Positions 9,358-17,147 of a stretch of DNA of 64,000 bases are shown here, piece after piece. The notes under the pieces are model-generated. The model ran no database searches. It was not told where the DNA came from and saw only the letters and a program-made list of their open reading frames with translations. Source of the DNA: Daejeonella sp. GTDB lineage: Bacteria > Bacteroidota > Bacteroidia > Sphingobacteriales > Sphingobacteriaceae. The position numbers and the translations under genes were made by a program. Position 1 is the first letter of the stretch, and each line of letters begins with the position of its first letter. The stretch lies in contig NZ_JAUYSS010000032.1 of assembly GCF_030695525.1 (NCBI RefSeq), positions 62,001 through 126,000 of the forward strand. Reading direction: 5' to 3'.

Positions 9358-9681
9358 TTAGCGGTTTAAATATTCCTGGCCTTCAGGTGAGATATTATCC
9401 GGACTCCAGGCAGGGTCAAACACAAGATTAACACTGACCTGATAGTCCTTAAAAGCATTGCTAACTGATTGCTGTACATCTGAAGTTATACTTTCTCCCA
9501 TAGGGCAAAATTGTGTAGTCAGAGTCATCGTAACAGCTATGGTTTTATCTTCATCTTTAAAATCTATCCGGTAAATCAGCCCGAGATCTACCACATTCAG
9601 CCCAATTTCGGGATCGAACACATCGTAAAGACCGGCAAGGGCTGCACTGCAATACAGATTATTATTGCTTAAAACCTCCAT
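9358..9681 (-). CDS. MIP18/DUF59 Fe-S assembly protein (SufT/PaaD-like)
   Basis: A 107-residue MIP18-family (DUF59) protein. It has the family's VFDPEIGLNVVDLGLIY segment (residues about 21-37) and the single conserved cysteine in LTTQFCPMG (about residue 62). Relatives (SufT, PaaD, CIAO2) help mature or deliver Fe-S clusters. It overlaps the upstream membrane-protein stop by one base (TAATG) and is followed by the Rrf2 gene. The context suggests rebuilding of Fe-S proteins damaged by nitric oxide, together with Ric; that role is inferred. Confidence 0.9.
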   Translation of the reverse strand: MEVLSNNNLYCSAALAGLYDVFDPEIGLNVVDLGLIYRIDFKDEDKTIAVTMTLTTQFCPMGESITSDVQQSVSNAFKDYQVSVNLVFDPAWSPDNISPEGQEYLNR

Positions 9682-10961
9682 TATTCTTTCGCCTGATGAA
9701 ACACTGTTTTTAAAACATTAATGACATATACAATGGCCGATACCAGCAAGGTTACCGCACCGGTTTTCAAAAGCAAATTATTTAATAATAGGATACCCAC
9801 AAAGAACAGTATGAAGCCTGTAAGATAGAGCAAGCCCATGACTTTGAAAAGAATTTCACTGAATAATTCTTTAGGTGCAGGTGTTTTTCCGATAGCCCTT
9901 ATTTGATAGACCTTATTCCATATTATGAAGGGTAATGTTTTAAACGTCATACCCATAATCAGTGCAGTTATCCAGCCAAAGAATATGCAAAATCCGTACA
10001 AAAGCACCATGTTCGATCTTGAATTTTCCCTGATAGAATAAATAACTACCAGTAAACTGAGGAGAGGCAGAAGCAACATGGCCACAGATAAGAGTGAAAT
10101 TTTCATTTGCTTGTCAACATGCTTCCTTATCCGTTCTTTAAAGGCTTTGTAGTTGTAATATCCAAATAATATTAATGCGATGAGTACAAGCAAAAACGGG
10201 CTATAATAGAAGTTTGGATAGGCACCCGAAGATTTTAAAATGATAAAACCTAAGAGTGCGATATTGATCAGTGCAAAGATCCACCACAGGCTAACAGGAC
10301 TTGAATATTTGGAAATCAGAAACATGGGAATAAGCCGAGAAGCAACCCCAATAATCACCAGTAAAAACCACCCTGCAATACCCATGTGTGCATGGATGGA
10401 GAGGTATTCTATAGAATTTTCTGGTAACCAGGAACGACTGAAATTGAAGACTAAGAGCAGCCCAAAAAAAGTAGTTGTGAAAAGCCAAAGTGAAGCTGTG
10501 GCAATAAAAAAGGCATGAATATTGTATTTTTTGCTTTCACCAATGCTTGTTATCACATTCAAAAAGTAACAGATTACAGAAGCATTGATCAAAACTGCAC
10601 CGCTCTGCAGGATGAGGCCCGTATTAAACAGGTAAAATCCGGTTACAAGAAGTGGAATACCGACGGCAGCAAAAATAAAGGATAATAAGGCAAGTAAAAA
10701 ACTATCAAGTTTACCTTCAATAAGTACAGGGAGCAACTGGTGACTGGCACCCAGAATGATCATAGTTCCCCATCCTAAAGCCATGAGGTGGGTTATTGCC
10801 AGAGTTTGAGGCTGAAAATAATGCTGATGGAAAATATCCGTATTGAGCAGCAGGAGGGTACATGATATTAAAAATGATACTGCCGCGAAAACATAAAAAG
10901 GCAGCACGACTTTATAAGACGTGGTTTGCTGTAACCCGGAACCTGGATCGCTTACTGGCAT
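9681..10961 (-). CDS. 12-TM haem-copper-oxidase/NnrS-like membrane protein
   Basis: A 426-residue, very hydrophobic protein with about 12 membrane segments. Two helices resemble the low-spin haem ligands of cbb3 subunit I: THLMALGWGTM near residue 58, and HAHMGIAGWFLL near residues 190-193. I cannot find the adjacent HH pair that would complete a Cu-B site, so it is probably not a working oxidase. Position and topology also recall NnrS, a haem membrane protein protecting against nitric oxide. It lies two bases after the DUF2249 gene in the ric operon. The most cautious description is a haem-binding membrane protein of nitric-oxide defence; the exact family is uncertain. Confidence 0.65.
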   Translation of the reverse strand: MPVSDPGSGLQQTTSYKVVLPFYVFAAVSFLISCTLLLLNTDIFHQHYFQPQTLAITHLMALGWGTMIILGASHQLLPVLIEGKLDSFLLALLSFIFAAVGIPLLVTGFYLFNTGLILQSGAVLINASVICYFLNVITSIGESKKYNIHAFFIATASLWLFTTTFFGLLLVFNFSRSWLPENSIEYLSIHAHMGIAGWFLLVIIGVASRLIPMFLISKYSSPVSLWWIFALINIALLGFIILKSSGAYPNFYYSPFLLVLIALILFGYYNYKAFKERIRKHVDKQMKISLLSVAMLLLPLLSLLVVIYSIRENSRSNMVLLYGFCIFFGWITALIMGMTFKTLPFIIWNKVYQIRAIGKTPAPKELFSEILFKVMGLLYLTGFILFFVGILLLNNLLLKTGAVTLLVSAIVYVINVLKTVFHQAKE

Positions 10962-10962
10962 A

Positions 10963-11781
10963 TTATTTCTTAAATATCAATAAATATACTTCAGTCCCGC
11001 TGATCTCATTAATTCGATATTCGAAGTTTCTGTCTTTTAGTTCACTCAGAAGAAAAACAGGAATGCGTTTATGATGAACATATAATGCTTTGCCATAATC
11101 CAGTTTTTCCAGCTCCTCCAGAATGGCCATCATTGGGCCGGGCATTTCGAGATGCCGAACGTCAAGTTCAATCATCTTGTTATCATATTGCTTTAAAAGC
11201 TGATTCCAGTCACTTTCTACTCCTTCAGGGATAGCTTGATTTATTTCTGCAGGCTTGTTTCTGTAAAAATAGGTTTCAATCAGGTTCTTTTCAATCTGAT
11301 CGACGTAGGATTCAAAACCTTGCTTTTCCAATAATTTGATCAGGGGAGTAGGTTCGAATGTATTAATGATCTTTAATACCTGCCCTTCCTTCAGCTCTTT
11401 GACATATTGCTGAATAAGCCTCAGCGGGTCATTGCCTTCAGCAAGCATCGCCCTGACATCCAAAGGAATAATATGGGCAGTTTCAATATCCTTTACAAAA
11501 TCTTTCAATGATTTTCGGAGCAGAACTTCCTGTTCCTGAATTGAATTGTCGGAAACAAAGCCCAGAGGTTTCAATATTTCAAAGAAATCCTCTGGTTTGC
11601 ATCCCCCAATTTTTGAAGCCATTGATATACTTGTTCTGCCCGCCATTAATCTTCTGAGGATCGGATTACGTAGTTTCTTAAAATCCGGACTTAAAGAAAT
11701 TATTGCTTCCAGTGCATCCGGATGGAACTTTATCAAATCCGCGATTTTCGTTCCTGAATTTATCTGCATCTCCTGTCTCAT
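10963..11781 (-). CDS. DUF1858 + DUF2249 domain protein
   Basis: A 272-residue cytosolic protein. The N-terminal 75 residues (INSGTKIADLIKFHPDALEA) form a DUF1858 domain like the ScdA N-terminal helix bundle. The C-terminal 70 residues (MIELDVRHLEMPGPMMAILE onward) form a DUF2249 domain of the TusA/SirA-like fold. The ATG at 11781 was used; an ATG at 11769 is also possible. DUF2249 proteins cluster with denitrification and nitrosative-stress genes, as here between ric and the haem-type membrane protein. The molecular activity is unknown. The 24 bases before the gene repeat GAGAT/TGAGA words. Confidence 0.85.
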   Translation of the reverse strand: MRQEMQINSGTKIADLIKFHPDALEAIISLSPDFKKLRNPILRRLMAGRTSISMASKIGGCKPEDFFEILKPLGFVSDNSIQEQEVLLRKSLKDFVKDIETAHIIPLDVRAMLAEGNDPLRLIQQYVKELKEGQVLKIINTFEPTPLIKLLEKQGFESYVDQIEKNLIETYFYRNKPAEINQAIPEGVESDWNQLLKQYDNKMIELDVRHLEMPGPMMAILEELEKLDYGKALYVHHKRIPVFLLSELKDRNFEYRINEISGTEVYLLIFKK

Positions 11782-11805
11782 ATCTCATATCTCAATTCTC
11801 ACATC

Positions 11806-12750
11806 TCAACCAACCTGCTCCATTTCAATTGCTTTTGGAAACAGAATGTTATTTTCCAAATGGATATGCAGGTGTAAATCATCTTCAAACTCCTGTATCA
11901 TTTTATACAATAAGGTATAGCTTGCACAGGCATCCGCAGGTAATGCATATTCCTTACTCAGTTCACGGATCTGGTCAAAAGCCCTTCCCACCAGGTCATG
12001 GTCTTTCTCCAATTCGTCAATTAATCCGGCCAGATCTTTCTCCTGTTTGACTAATGGAAGATTACCTTTCCGGGCTTCTACAATCTTCTTTATATAGGTA
12101 AACAATACATTTTCTTCCTGTCCCATATGCTCAGTAAGTTCTTCGTTGATCTCGGAAACCAGTTTTTGAATTGGTATAAGTTCAGGATGCTGTGCACCAT
12201 GTACCTGTGCAACTTTTGATGCATAAGTCATTAGTTCAGGCAGGTATTTCCTTACATAACTGTGATGGGTATTGACAATATAATCAGCAAGAAAATCTAT
12301 ACTCCAGTCATTATAAGAAACGTTGCTTGCTTTGTTTGCAGTTTCAATCTGCCTTAGTTCTGTTTGTACTTTCGTCGCGTCAATATTCTTTTCAGCACAT
12401 ACCTCGGCTAGAGTCTTCTTGCCACCACAACAGAAGTCGATCCCATATTTTTTGAATACTTCTACTTTACGGAGATCTTTCACGGCGATCTCTCCAATGG
12501 TTTCCTGACTATCTTCCCTTTTGGACACCCTTACATCCCACCATTCTGGACCCTCTTCAAGATATTCCCAGGTAAAGATATCGCCACGCTCACCCAGCAA
12601 TTGATAATATACAGGTTTAGGATCATGGTCATTATGAATGGTCAGGCTTTCCCCGGCTTTAAGATTGTCAAATACCCTGAATATTGTCGGGTGTTTCAAC
12701 TTAGGTTCAATAAGGGTAACATTGATAAAGTTCTTTTCTAAGATTTCCAT
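11806..12750 (-). CDS. ric: Ric/ScdA/YtfE-type di-iron Fe-S repair protein with N-terminal DUF2249
   Basis: A protein of about 314 residues. Order: DUF2249 domain (residues 1-75, ending in EGPEWWDVRV), ScdA N-terminal domain (about 85-140, with KYGIDFCCGGKKTL), and a hemerythrin-like domain whose ligands are visible in NTHHSYVRKYLPEL, GQEENVLF, DHDLVGR and LHIHLENNILFPK. Ric proteins carry a di-iron site and restore or protect Fe-S clusters after nitric-oxide damage. I chose the ATG at 12750; the frame extends to a TTG at 12777. It is the first gene of a five-gene operon with a TATATTTG -7 box and a near-perfect palindrome just upstream. Confidence 0.93.
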   Translation of the reverse strand: MEILEKNFINVTLIEPKLKHPTIFRVFDNLKAGESLTIHNDHDPKPVYYQLLGERGDIFTWEYLEEGPEWWDVRVSKREDSQETIGEIAVKDLRKVEVFKKYGIDFCCGGKKTLAEVCAEKNIDATKVQTELRQIETANKASNVSYNDWSIDFLADYIVNTHHSYVRKYLPELMTYASKVAQVHGAQHPELIPIQKLVSEINEELTEHMGQEENVLFTYIKKIVEARKGNLPLVKQEKDLAGLIDELEKDHDLVGRAFDQIRELSKEYALPADACASYTLLYKMIQEFEDDLHLHIHLENNILFPKAIEMEQVG

Positions 12751-12774
12751 ATTATGTTGAATTAGTTTACGAAT

Positions 12775-12809
12775 CAAATATAAGACAATAAAAGTATTTA
12801 AGTACTTTT
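12775..12809 (-). promoter_or_regulatory. ric promoter with 20-bp palindromic operator
   Basis: Read on the minus strand, TATATTTG (12782-12775) is an exact Bacteroidota -7 box about 25 bases before the ric ATG. Directly upstream lies AAAAGTATTTAAGTACTTTT (12790-12809, plus strand), a palindrome with a mismatch at only one symmetric pair. It occupies the space between the -7 and -33 regions, where a repressor would block RNA polymerase. The likely ligand is the Rrf2 protein encoded at the end of the same operon (inference). Confidence 0.7.
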
Positions 12810-12877
12810 ATACTTATAAAATTACAATTCTATGTGTAAGCTTCCCTGTAATTAGGTTTAGTTCCGTTCTGAAGAGT

Positions 12878-13282
12878 TTAAAGACTAAAATTAGTAATCA
12901 GGTAGTATGCTGCCCAGGCGAAAAAGACAATCAGTAAAATCCATAACCAATTCGGAACGCTTTGTGGAGTTTCGCTTCCTTCTATTATAAATTTACTTTG
13001 ATTTCCTTTGTCGTAGGCATTTATCATCAAAGGGATAACCCCATCAACTACACCATTGTCGCTTAATCCTTCAACCGCAATAGCCGGACCATTACGAACT
13101 ACAAATTTTATTTTTCGTATACCTTCTCTTCCGGTTGGCGATTTGCTGACAAGTTTTAAAATGTGTTCACCATCAGTAAGTTTTCTGGTATCTAATTCAA
13201 ATTGTACAGGTGTTAATAATTCTGCTATAGGTTGAAGATCATCATCAATAAATAACATTATTTTACTTTTATCTTCTTTCAT
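12878..13282 (-). CDS. C-terminally anchored membrane protein of the cbb3-like operon
   Basis: A 134-residue protein with no signal peptide. The body looks like an all-beta, Ig-like domain (MLFIDDDLQPIAELL, VQFELDTRKL, IRKIKFVVRNG), followed by one C-terminal membrane helix near residues 111-130 (WLWILLIVFFAWAAYYLI). It is the last gene of the cbb3-like operon and overlaps the preceding small gene by 14 bases. I do not recognise a named family. Its tight linkage suggests an accessory or assembly subunit of the oxidase, in the way FixH/CcoH accompanies cbb3 enzymes, but there is no clear FixH similarity. Confidence 0.72.
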   Translation of the reverse strand: MKEDKSKIMLFIDDDLQPIAELLTPVQFELDTRKLTDGEHILKLVSKSPTGREGIRKIKFVVRNGPAIAVEGLSDNGVVDGVIPLMINAYDKGNQSKFIIEGSETPQSVPNWLWILLIVFFAWAAYYLITNFSL

Positions 13283-13556
13283 TTTCAGTATTTGATAAGA
13301 TTAATTGTTTTATATGGTCAATGTTCTTTTCACCTGGTTTGATAAGATATTTTATAGAAAAAATAAGTGTCAGCAAAGTAATAAGGCTAATTACGGTGAT
13401 GATTGCCCAGTCCCAGTTGCTTTCCGGCCCTGTTCCATGTGTTAATCCCTGGGTTATTTCGGGCTGTTGTTTTTCGCAAACCGGGCAGGAAATGGCTGTA
13501 TTATATGCGAAAAACACAAGAATAAGGATGATAATACTCTTTATTTTATTTTTCAT
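13269..13556 (-). CDS. Small membrane protein with exported CPVC motif
   Basis: A 95-residue protein. An N-terminal hydrophobic segment (IKSIIILILVFFAYNTAIS) is followed at once by CPVCEKQQPEITQGLTHG, which would face the periplasm. A second membrane helix covers about residues 50-70, and a basic cytosolic tail follows. The CxxC next to the membrane suggests metal binding or thiol exchange, as in copper or haem delivery to an oxidase; that is inference. It sits between the di-haem cytochrome and the tail-anchored protein of the same operon. No named family recognised. Confidence 0.72.
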   Translation of the reverse strand: MKNKIKSIIILILVFFAYNTAISCPVCEKQQPEITQGLTHGTGPESNWDWAIITVISLITLLTLIFSIKYLIKPGEKNIDHIKQLILSNTENERR

Positions 13557-13617
13557 TTCTTCAAAAATTATTGTTTTGTTTTTTCTGTATCGGTTGCAGA
13601 TAGCAATAGATTATGGA

Positions 13618-14622
13618 CTATTTTTTCGATGCCTGCTTGATGTAATCCATTATTTTTTTTACATCATCACTAGTTACCGTTTTGGCGTTGTTACCCCAAC
13701 TGGTTTTTTCGTGATTGATAATTGCAGTTACCTCCTCAGGACTTAAATTATTGTCGGTTCCTACTGCATTCATAACAGCATATTCTTCTCTGGCATCATA
13801 GCCCCTCATAATTATATCTACAAACAATTCAAGATTATCTTCAAGTACAATGGAGCTTCCTTTTAATGGGGGGAAAGCACCCTTCAAACCTTCTCCATTA
13901 GCCTGATGACAACTAGCACAGTTTTGTGTGTAGAGTGTTTGGCCATCAGGAAGATTCGCTTTATTACCATCAGACATTGGAGATTCTTTTTTCTTGTACA
14001 AAAATTCCATTGGTATTTTCCCTTCAGGCAATGGAGTTTGTTTTAGGCTTTGTAAATAAGCAACTAAATGCAGCGCTTCTTTTTTAGCTATGATTTTCCC
14101 ATTTATGCCTTTTCTGAATTCATCAGGAACAATGACTTCAACGTCATCTTTACCTATTTCATTTTTTATTTCAAAGAGCCAGGGATAGGCGGGCATTATA
14201 GATTTTTCAACCACAGTTCTTGGTTGATAGAGATGCAATAAATTCCATGCTAAACCAGGTTGTCGTGTACCAATATTTGTTAAATCTGGCCCTGTTCTTT
14301 CTGTTCCCATTAAGGTGGCAGTATTTCGCCAGAAATCTGTTCGTGTAATTCCTGCATAATCAGCAGCAATTCCGGGTCGCTTACCCCACATTTTATCCAT
14401 ATCAACATTACGTACCTGTTGTGTATGACAAGCTACGCAACCATTGGCAATAAAACTTTTCTTGCCCAGAGATGCTTCTTCACTTGAGGGTTCATAATTC
14501 GGCAATGGAGCATTGTTTTCCTGGTTATTTAGAGCAGGAATAATAGCAACAAACAGTGTTAACAGAAGGAATAAACCAAGTGCTGATCTGAACAATTTTT
14601 TATGATTATCGAAAAATTCCAT
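13618..14622 (-). CDS. Di-haem cytochrome c, CcoO-like fused to a CcoP-like domain
   Basis: A 334-residue membrane-anchored cytochrome with one N-terminal helix (about residues 10-30). The first haem site CVACHTQQVRN (about residue 62) and the later RTGPDL and SIMPAYPWL segments match CcoO/FixO, the membrane cytochrome of cbb3 oxidases; the Met in SIMPAYPW is the expected axial ligand. A second site CASCHQANGEG (about residues 235-245) heads a class I cytochrome domain like that of CcoP. One protein thus appears to merge the two electron-input subunits. It lies 8 bases after the subunit I gene and would pass electrons to it from the periplasm. Confidence 0.88.
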   Translation of the reverse strand: MEFFDNHKKLFRSALGLFLLLTLFVAIIPALNNQENNAPLPNYEPSSEEASLGKKSFIANGCVACHTQQVRNVDMDKMWGKRPGIAADYAGITRTDFWRNTATLMGTERTGPDLTNIGTRQPGLAWNLLHLYQPRTVVEKSIMPAYPWLFEIKNEIGKDDVEVIVPDEFRKGINGKIIAKKEALHLVAYLQSLKQTPLPEGKIPMEFLYKKKESPMSDGNKANLPDGQTLYTQNCASCHQANGEGLKGAFPPLKGSSIVLEDNLELFVDIIMRGYDAREEYAVMNAVGTDNNLSPEEVTAIINHEKTSWGNNAKTVTSDDVKKIMDYIKQASKK

Positions 14623-14630
14623 TTCTTTGT

Positions 14631-16382
14631 TTATTTATTTGTAATGGTTTGTTTGTCTAATTCCAATTTGGCTTTTAAGATATCTATTGGTGATTCTGGT
14701 ATTATTATTTCTTCTTTACGTCTTACCATCACATAAAAATTATAAGCAAACAAAATGTGTGATAGCCACATCAATGAACCTCCGATGGCACGCCACATCC
14801 AGTAAGGAGCCATCAATTCTACACTTTCAATAAATGGTTTTCCATCCATCCACATTAGGCCCCGCAGAGTTGCTCCATACATTAAAGGAAATGAGTAGAA
14901 TATTAAGCCGATTAATGCCAACCAGAAATGTGCCCCAACTGTAATTTGTGGAGGTTCATTGCCCGTTAATCTTGGAACGATAGTGTAAATAAACCCCCAA
15001 AGCATAAAGCATATAATGCCATACATGGTTAAATGTGAATGGGCAACTGTAAAATCTGTGAAATGCCAAACCAAATTGGTGAAACGGAATGCTTCTGCAG
15101 TTCCCTGTAATGAACCTGTGAAATAAAATATTATGCCTATCAAATAAAATGGGAGGGTATAACTACCCGAAAGTTTATTCCAGGAACCTTTAAAGGTCAT
15201 TAAGAAGTTTGTTGTACCTGCTACCACAGGTATAATCATTCCTGCACTCCCTACAATGGCAACAGTTTGTAGCCACCAGGGAATCGCACTAAAAATAAAG
15301 TGATGTGTCCCGATTAAGGTATAAAATAGAATTTGAGTCCAAAATGCTAAAATGCCTAAGCTATAAGAATAGATAGGTCTGTTTAATTGTTGTGGCAGGA
15401 AATAATACATCAGTCCAAGGTTAAAAAGCATAAACCACATGCCTACGCCCTGATGCATGTAATAGCCCTGTACAATGGTTTCTCCTAAACCCCTTTGCCA
15501 ACCCGGCCAATAGGCAACAAAGGCAATTACCAGTAAATACATCATTGCTGATATAATATACCAGTTAGATACATATATTTCTTTGTTTGTCCTTTTAGCA
15601 ATGGTTTTGAAAAAATTCCTTAAAGAAATAAGGATACCAATGCCAAATAATGCCATTACCGGCCAAATGTATTCTCTATATTCTCCACCGCCATTATTTA
15701 TTCCTGCCATCAAACAGATGCTGCCAATAATAACAGATGTGTTGATAAGGATGAGGGAACGATAGCCTGTTTTTATGCTTGCAATTGGAACATTACTTAC
15801 CCTCGGAATTACATAATACGCCAGTCCCATCATTGCTAAAGACGCCCAACCCCAAAAAACAGCATTGGTATGAACCGGTCTAAGCCTGCCGAAACTCAAC
15901 CAACTATAGTGGTCAACATCTGGTGCTACGAATTTTATTCCAAGATATTCACCGACTGTTGTGCCAAATACTAGCCAAAAAGTTGCACAACCTAAATACC
16001 ATAATATGAGTTTGGATAACTGAGGTTCAATATAAGGCCTGGGCTGGCTTTTTTTCTTTTGCTCAATAAAACGAAGAGCCTCCACCTGGCTCACATGATT
16101 TATTAATCCTTTCGTATCAATAGGAGTGGTTTCACCTGCTAATTCATTGTTTGATAGAGCAAATTCAAGTTCTTTTTTTCGTTGCTCCAGTTTTTGTACT
16201 TCTTCAGGATGTAAATCTTTGATGTATTCATTGAATTTTTCTAATTCCTTTTTCTTGAAGTAATTACTTACAACAGTATTAGCTCTTAAGATAACGATGA
16301 TCGAAGCAACAATTACCGGAATAGCAATCAGGATAATGGTAATGATAATTCCCCATTCATTAAGTATGTTTTCTATTTTCAT
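14631..16382 (-). CDS. cbb3-like haem-copper oxidase subunit I with N-terminal extension
   Basis: A 583-residue protein, about 100 longer than usual CcoN. The extra N-terminus is one membrane helix (residues 10-33) plus a charged, coiled-coil-like stretch (40-110). The core keeps the CcoN ligands: RPVHTNAV (low-spin haem, about 170), YMHQGVG (Cu-B, about 308), GTHHF (Cu-B, about 359), HFTDFTVAHSHLT (haem, about 440-450), and the helix-VII tyrosine in RPIYSYSLG that is cross-linked in cbb3 enzymes. It lacks the glutamate four residues after the first Cu-B His that marks cNOR. It is therefore most likely a high-affinity O2 reductase, though cbb3 enzymes can also reduce nitric oxide. Confidence 0.88.
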   Translation of the reverse strand: MKIENILNEWGIIITIILIAIPVIVASIIVILRANTVVSNYFKKKELEKFNEYIKDLHPEEVQKLEQRKKELEFALSNNELAGETTPIDTKGLINHVSQVEALRFIEQKKKSQPRPYIEPQLSKLILWYLGCATFWLVFGTTVGEYLGIKFVAPDVDHYSWLSFGRLRPVHTNAVFWGWASLAMMGLAYYVIPRVSNVPIASIKTGYRSLILINTSVIIGSICLMAGINNGGGEYREYIWPVMALFGIGILISLRNFFKTIAKRTNKEIYVSNWYIISAMMYLLVIAFVAYWPGWQRGLGETIVQGYYMHQGVGMWFMLFNLGLMYYFLPQQLNRPIYSYSLGILAFWTQILFYTLIGTHHFIFSAIPWWLQTVAIVGSAGMIIPVVAGTTNFLMTFKGSWNKLSGSYTLPFYLIGIIFYFTGSLQGTAEAFRFTNLVWHFTDFTVAHSHLTMYGIICFMLWGFIYTIVPRLTGNEPPQITVGAHFWLALIGLIFYSFPLMYGATLRGLMWMDGKPFIESVELMAPYWMWRAIGGSLMWLSHILFAYNFYVMVRRKEEIIIPESPIDILKAKLELDKQTITNK

Positions 16383-16396
16383 TTTTTATAAGTATT

Positions 16397-16410
16397 GGAT
16401 AAAATTGTCC
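16397..16410. promoter_or_regulatory. Operator copy before the cbb3-like operon
   Basis: GGATAAAATTGTCC, an imperfect palindrome (GGAYAA...TTRTCC), lies 15-28 bases before the subunit I ATG. It matches the site upstream of the Rrf2 gene (16907-16920) at 13 of 14 positions. Two copies flanking one Rrf2 gene are good evidence for a regulator site. No exact -7 box is visible here, so the site may overlap the start of transcription. Confidence 0.68.
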
Positions 16411-16429
16411 ACTATTTGATTAAAATTTT

Positions 16430-16864
16430 TTAACGCTTCAAAAAGGTTAATCCTTTTTCAAAATCTGCTGTTAATGATTGTACACTTGTAGTTTCTAACA
16501 TTGTTTTTAGTTTGTCTCTAATCAGTTTAAATTGATCGTGAACAGGACAAGGCATTTTTTCGTTACATTGTTTTAAGCCCAATCCACAACCTTTATAAAT
16601 TTCTTCACCATCAAATGCTAAAACTATTGTACTTAAATATACCTTATCAAGCTCTTGTTTATCCATAGAAAAACCGCCGCCAGGGCCTTTCTCTGAGTTT
16701 ATGATCTTGTTACGGGAAAGTTGTTGCAAAATTTTCGATGTATAAGCTATGGGAGAATCAATTGATTCTGCAACTTCTTTGAGTCCTACTTTTCTGTCTA
16801 ACTGCGATTGCTCTGCAATGTAAATTGACGCTCTAATCCCGTATTCACAAGCTTTTGAAAACAT
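16430..16864 (-). CDS. Rrf2-family Fe-S regulator, NsrR/IscR-like (module 2)
   Basis: A 144-residue Rrf2 winged-helix regulator. The ATG at 16864 is preceded by AAGGACA; the frame itself opens at a TTG seven codons earlier. The wing KGPGGGFSM and the effector cysteines Cys93, Cys100 and Cys106 with His109 (CGLGLKQCNEKMPCPVHDQF) parallel those of the module 1 paralogue. It probably binds an Fe-S cluster and responds to nitric oxide, oxygen or iron supply. Matching palindromes lie in its own promoter and before the oxidase operon 48 bases downstream, so it probably controls itself and the oxidase. The promoter has an exact TATATTTG box. Confidence 0.9.
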   Translation of the reverse strand: MFSKACEYGIRASIYIAEQSQLDRKVGLKEVAESIDSPIAYTSKILQQLSRNKIINSEKGPGGGFSMDKQELDKVYLSTIVLAFDGEEIYKGCGLGLKQCNEKMPCPVHDQFKLIRDKLKTMLETTSVQSLTADFEKGLTFLKR

Positions 16865-16882
16865 TTGTCCTTGTTTTTGCAG

Positions 16883-16920
16883 CAAATATACATATTTTTT
16901 AATAACGGATAAATTTGTCC
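16883..16920 (-). promoter_or_regulatory. Promoter and operator of the module 2 Rrf2 gene
   Basis: On the minus strand TATATTTG (16890-16883) is an exact -7 box, giving a predicted 5' leader of about 15 bases. GGATAAATTTGTCC (16907-16920) begins 16 bases upstream and therefore covers the expected -33 element. It is the second copy of the palindrome found at 16397-16410. The arrangement fits autorepression by the Rrf2 protein. Confidence 0.7.
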
Positions 16921-17126
16921 ATTAATATTCATGTATGCTATCTAAAGGGTCTTTACCAACTTCCTGAGGCAAGTTTTATATTATGCGGTTTGTATTAAAC
17001 CTAAGACTATCCTGAAAGATTATAAATTATTTAAAAAGTATTATTAAGATTTACTTGGGTCTTATTGGATTGACTTTATTTAAGCGTATAACATTAGTTT
17101 ATGCATAAAAATCCCTCAAATTATCC

Positions 17127-17134
17127 TATTTTTG
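17127..17134 (+). promoter_or_regulatory. thrS promoter, -7 box
   Basis: TATTTTTG matches the Bacteroidota -7 consensus TAnnTTTG exactly. Transcription would start near 17138, so the thrS leader is about 70 bases and begins just before the first tRNA-like hairpin. No clear TTTG is seen at the ideal -33 distance. Confidence 0.6.
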
Positions 17135-17147
17135 CTGTTGAATTGAA

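Noticed and set aside
11546-12050. Open frames on the plus strand over ric and the DUF2249 gene
   Set aside because: They are shadows of well-supported minus-strand genes and have no family features.
14631-16382. Calling the oxidase subunit a cytochrome c nitric-oxide reductase (norB)
   Set aside because: The residue four after the first Cu-B histidine is Gly, not the Glu of cNOR, and the cbb3 tyrosine is present.
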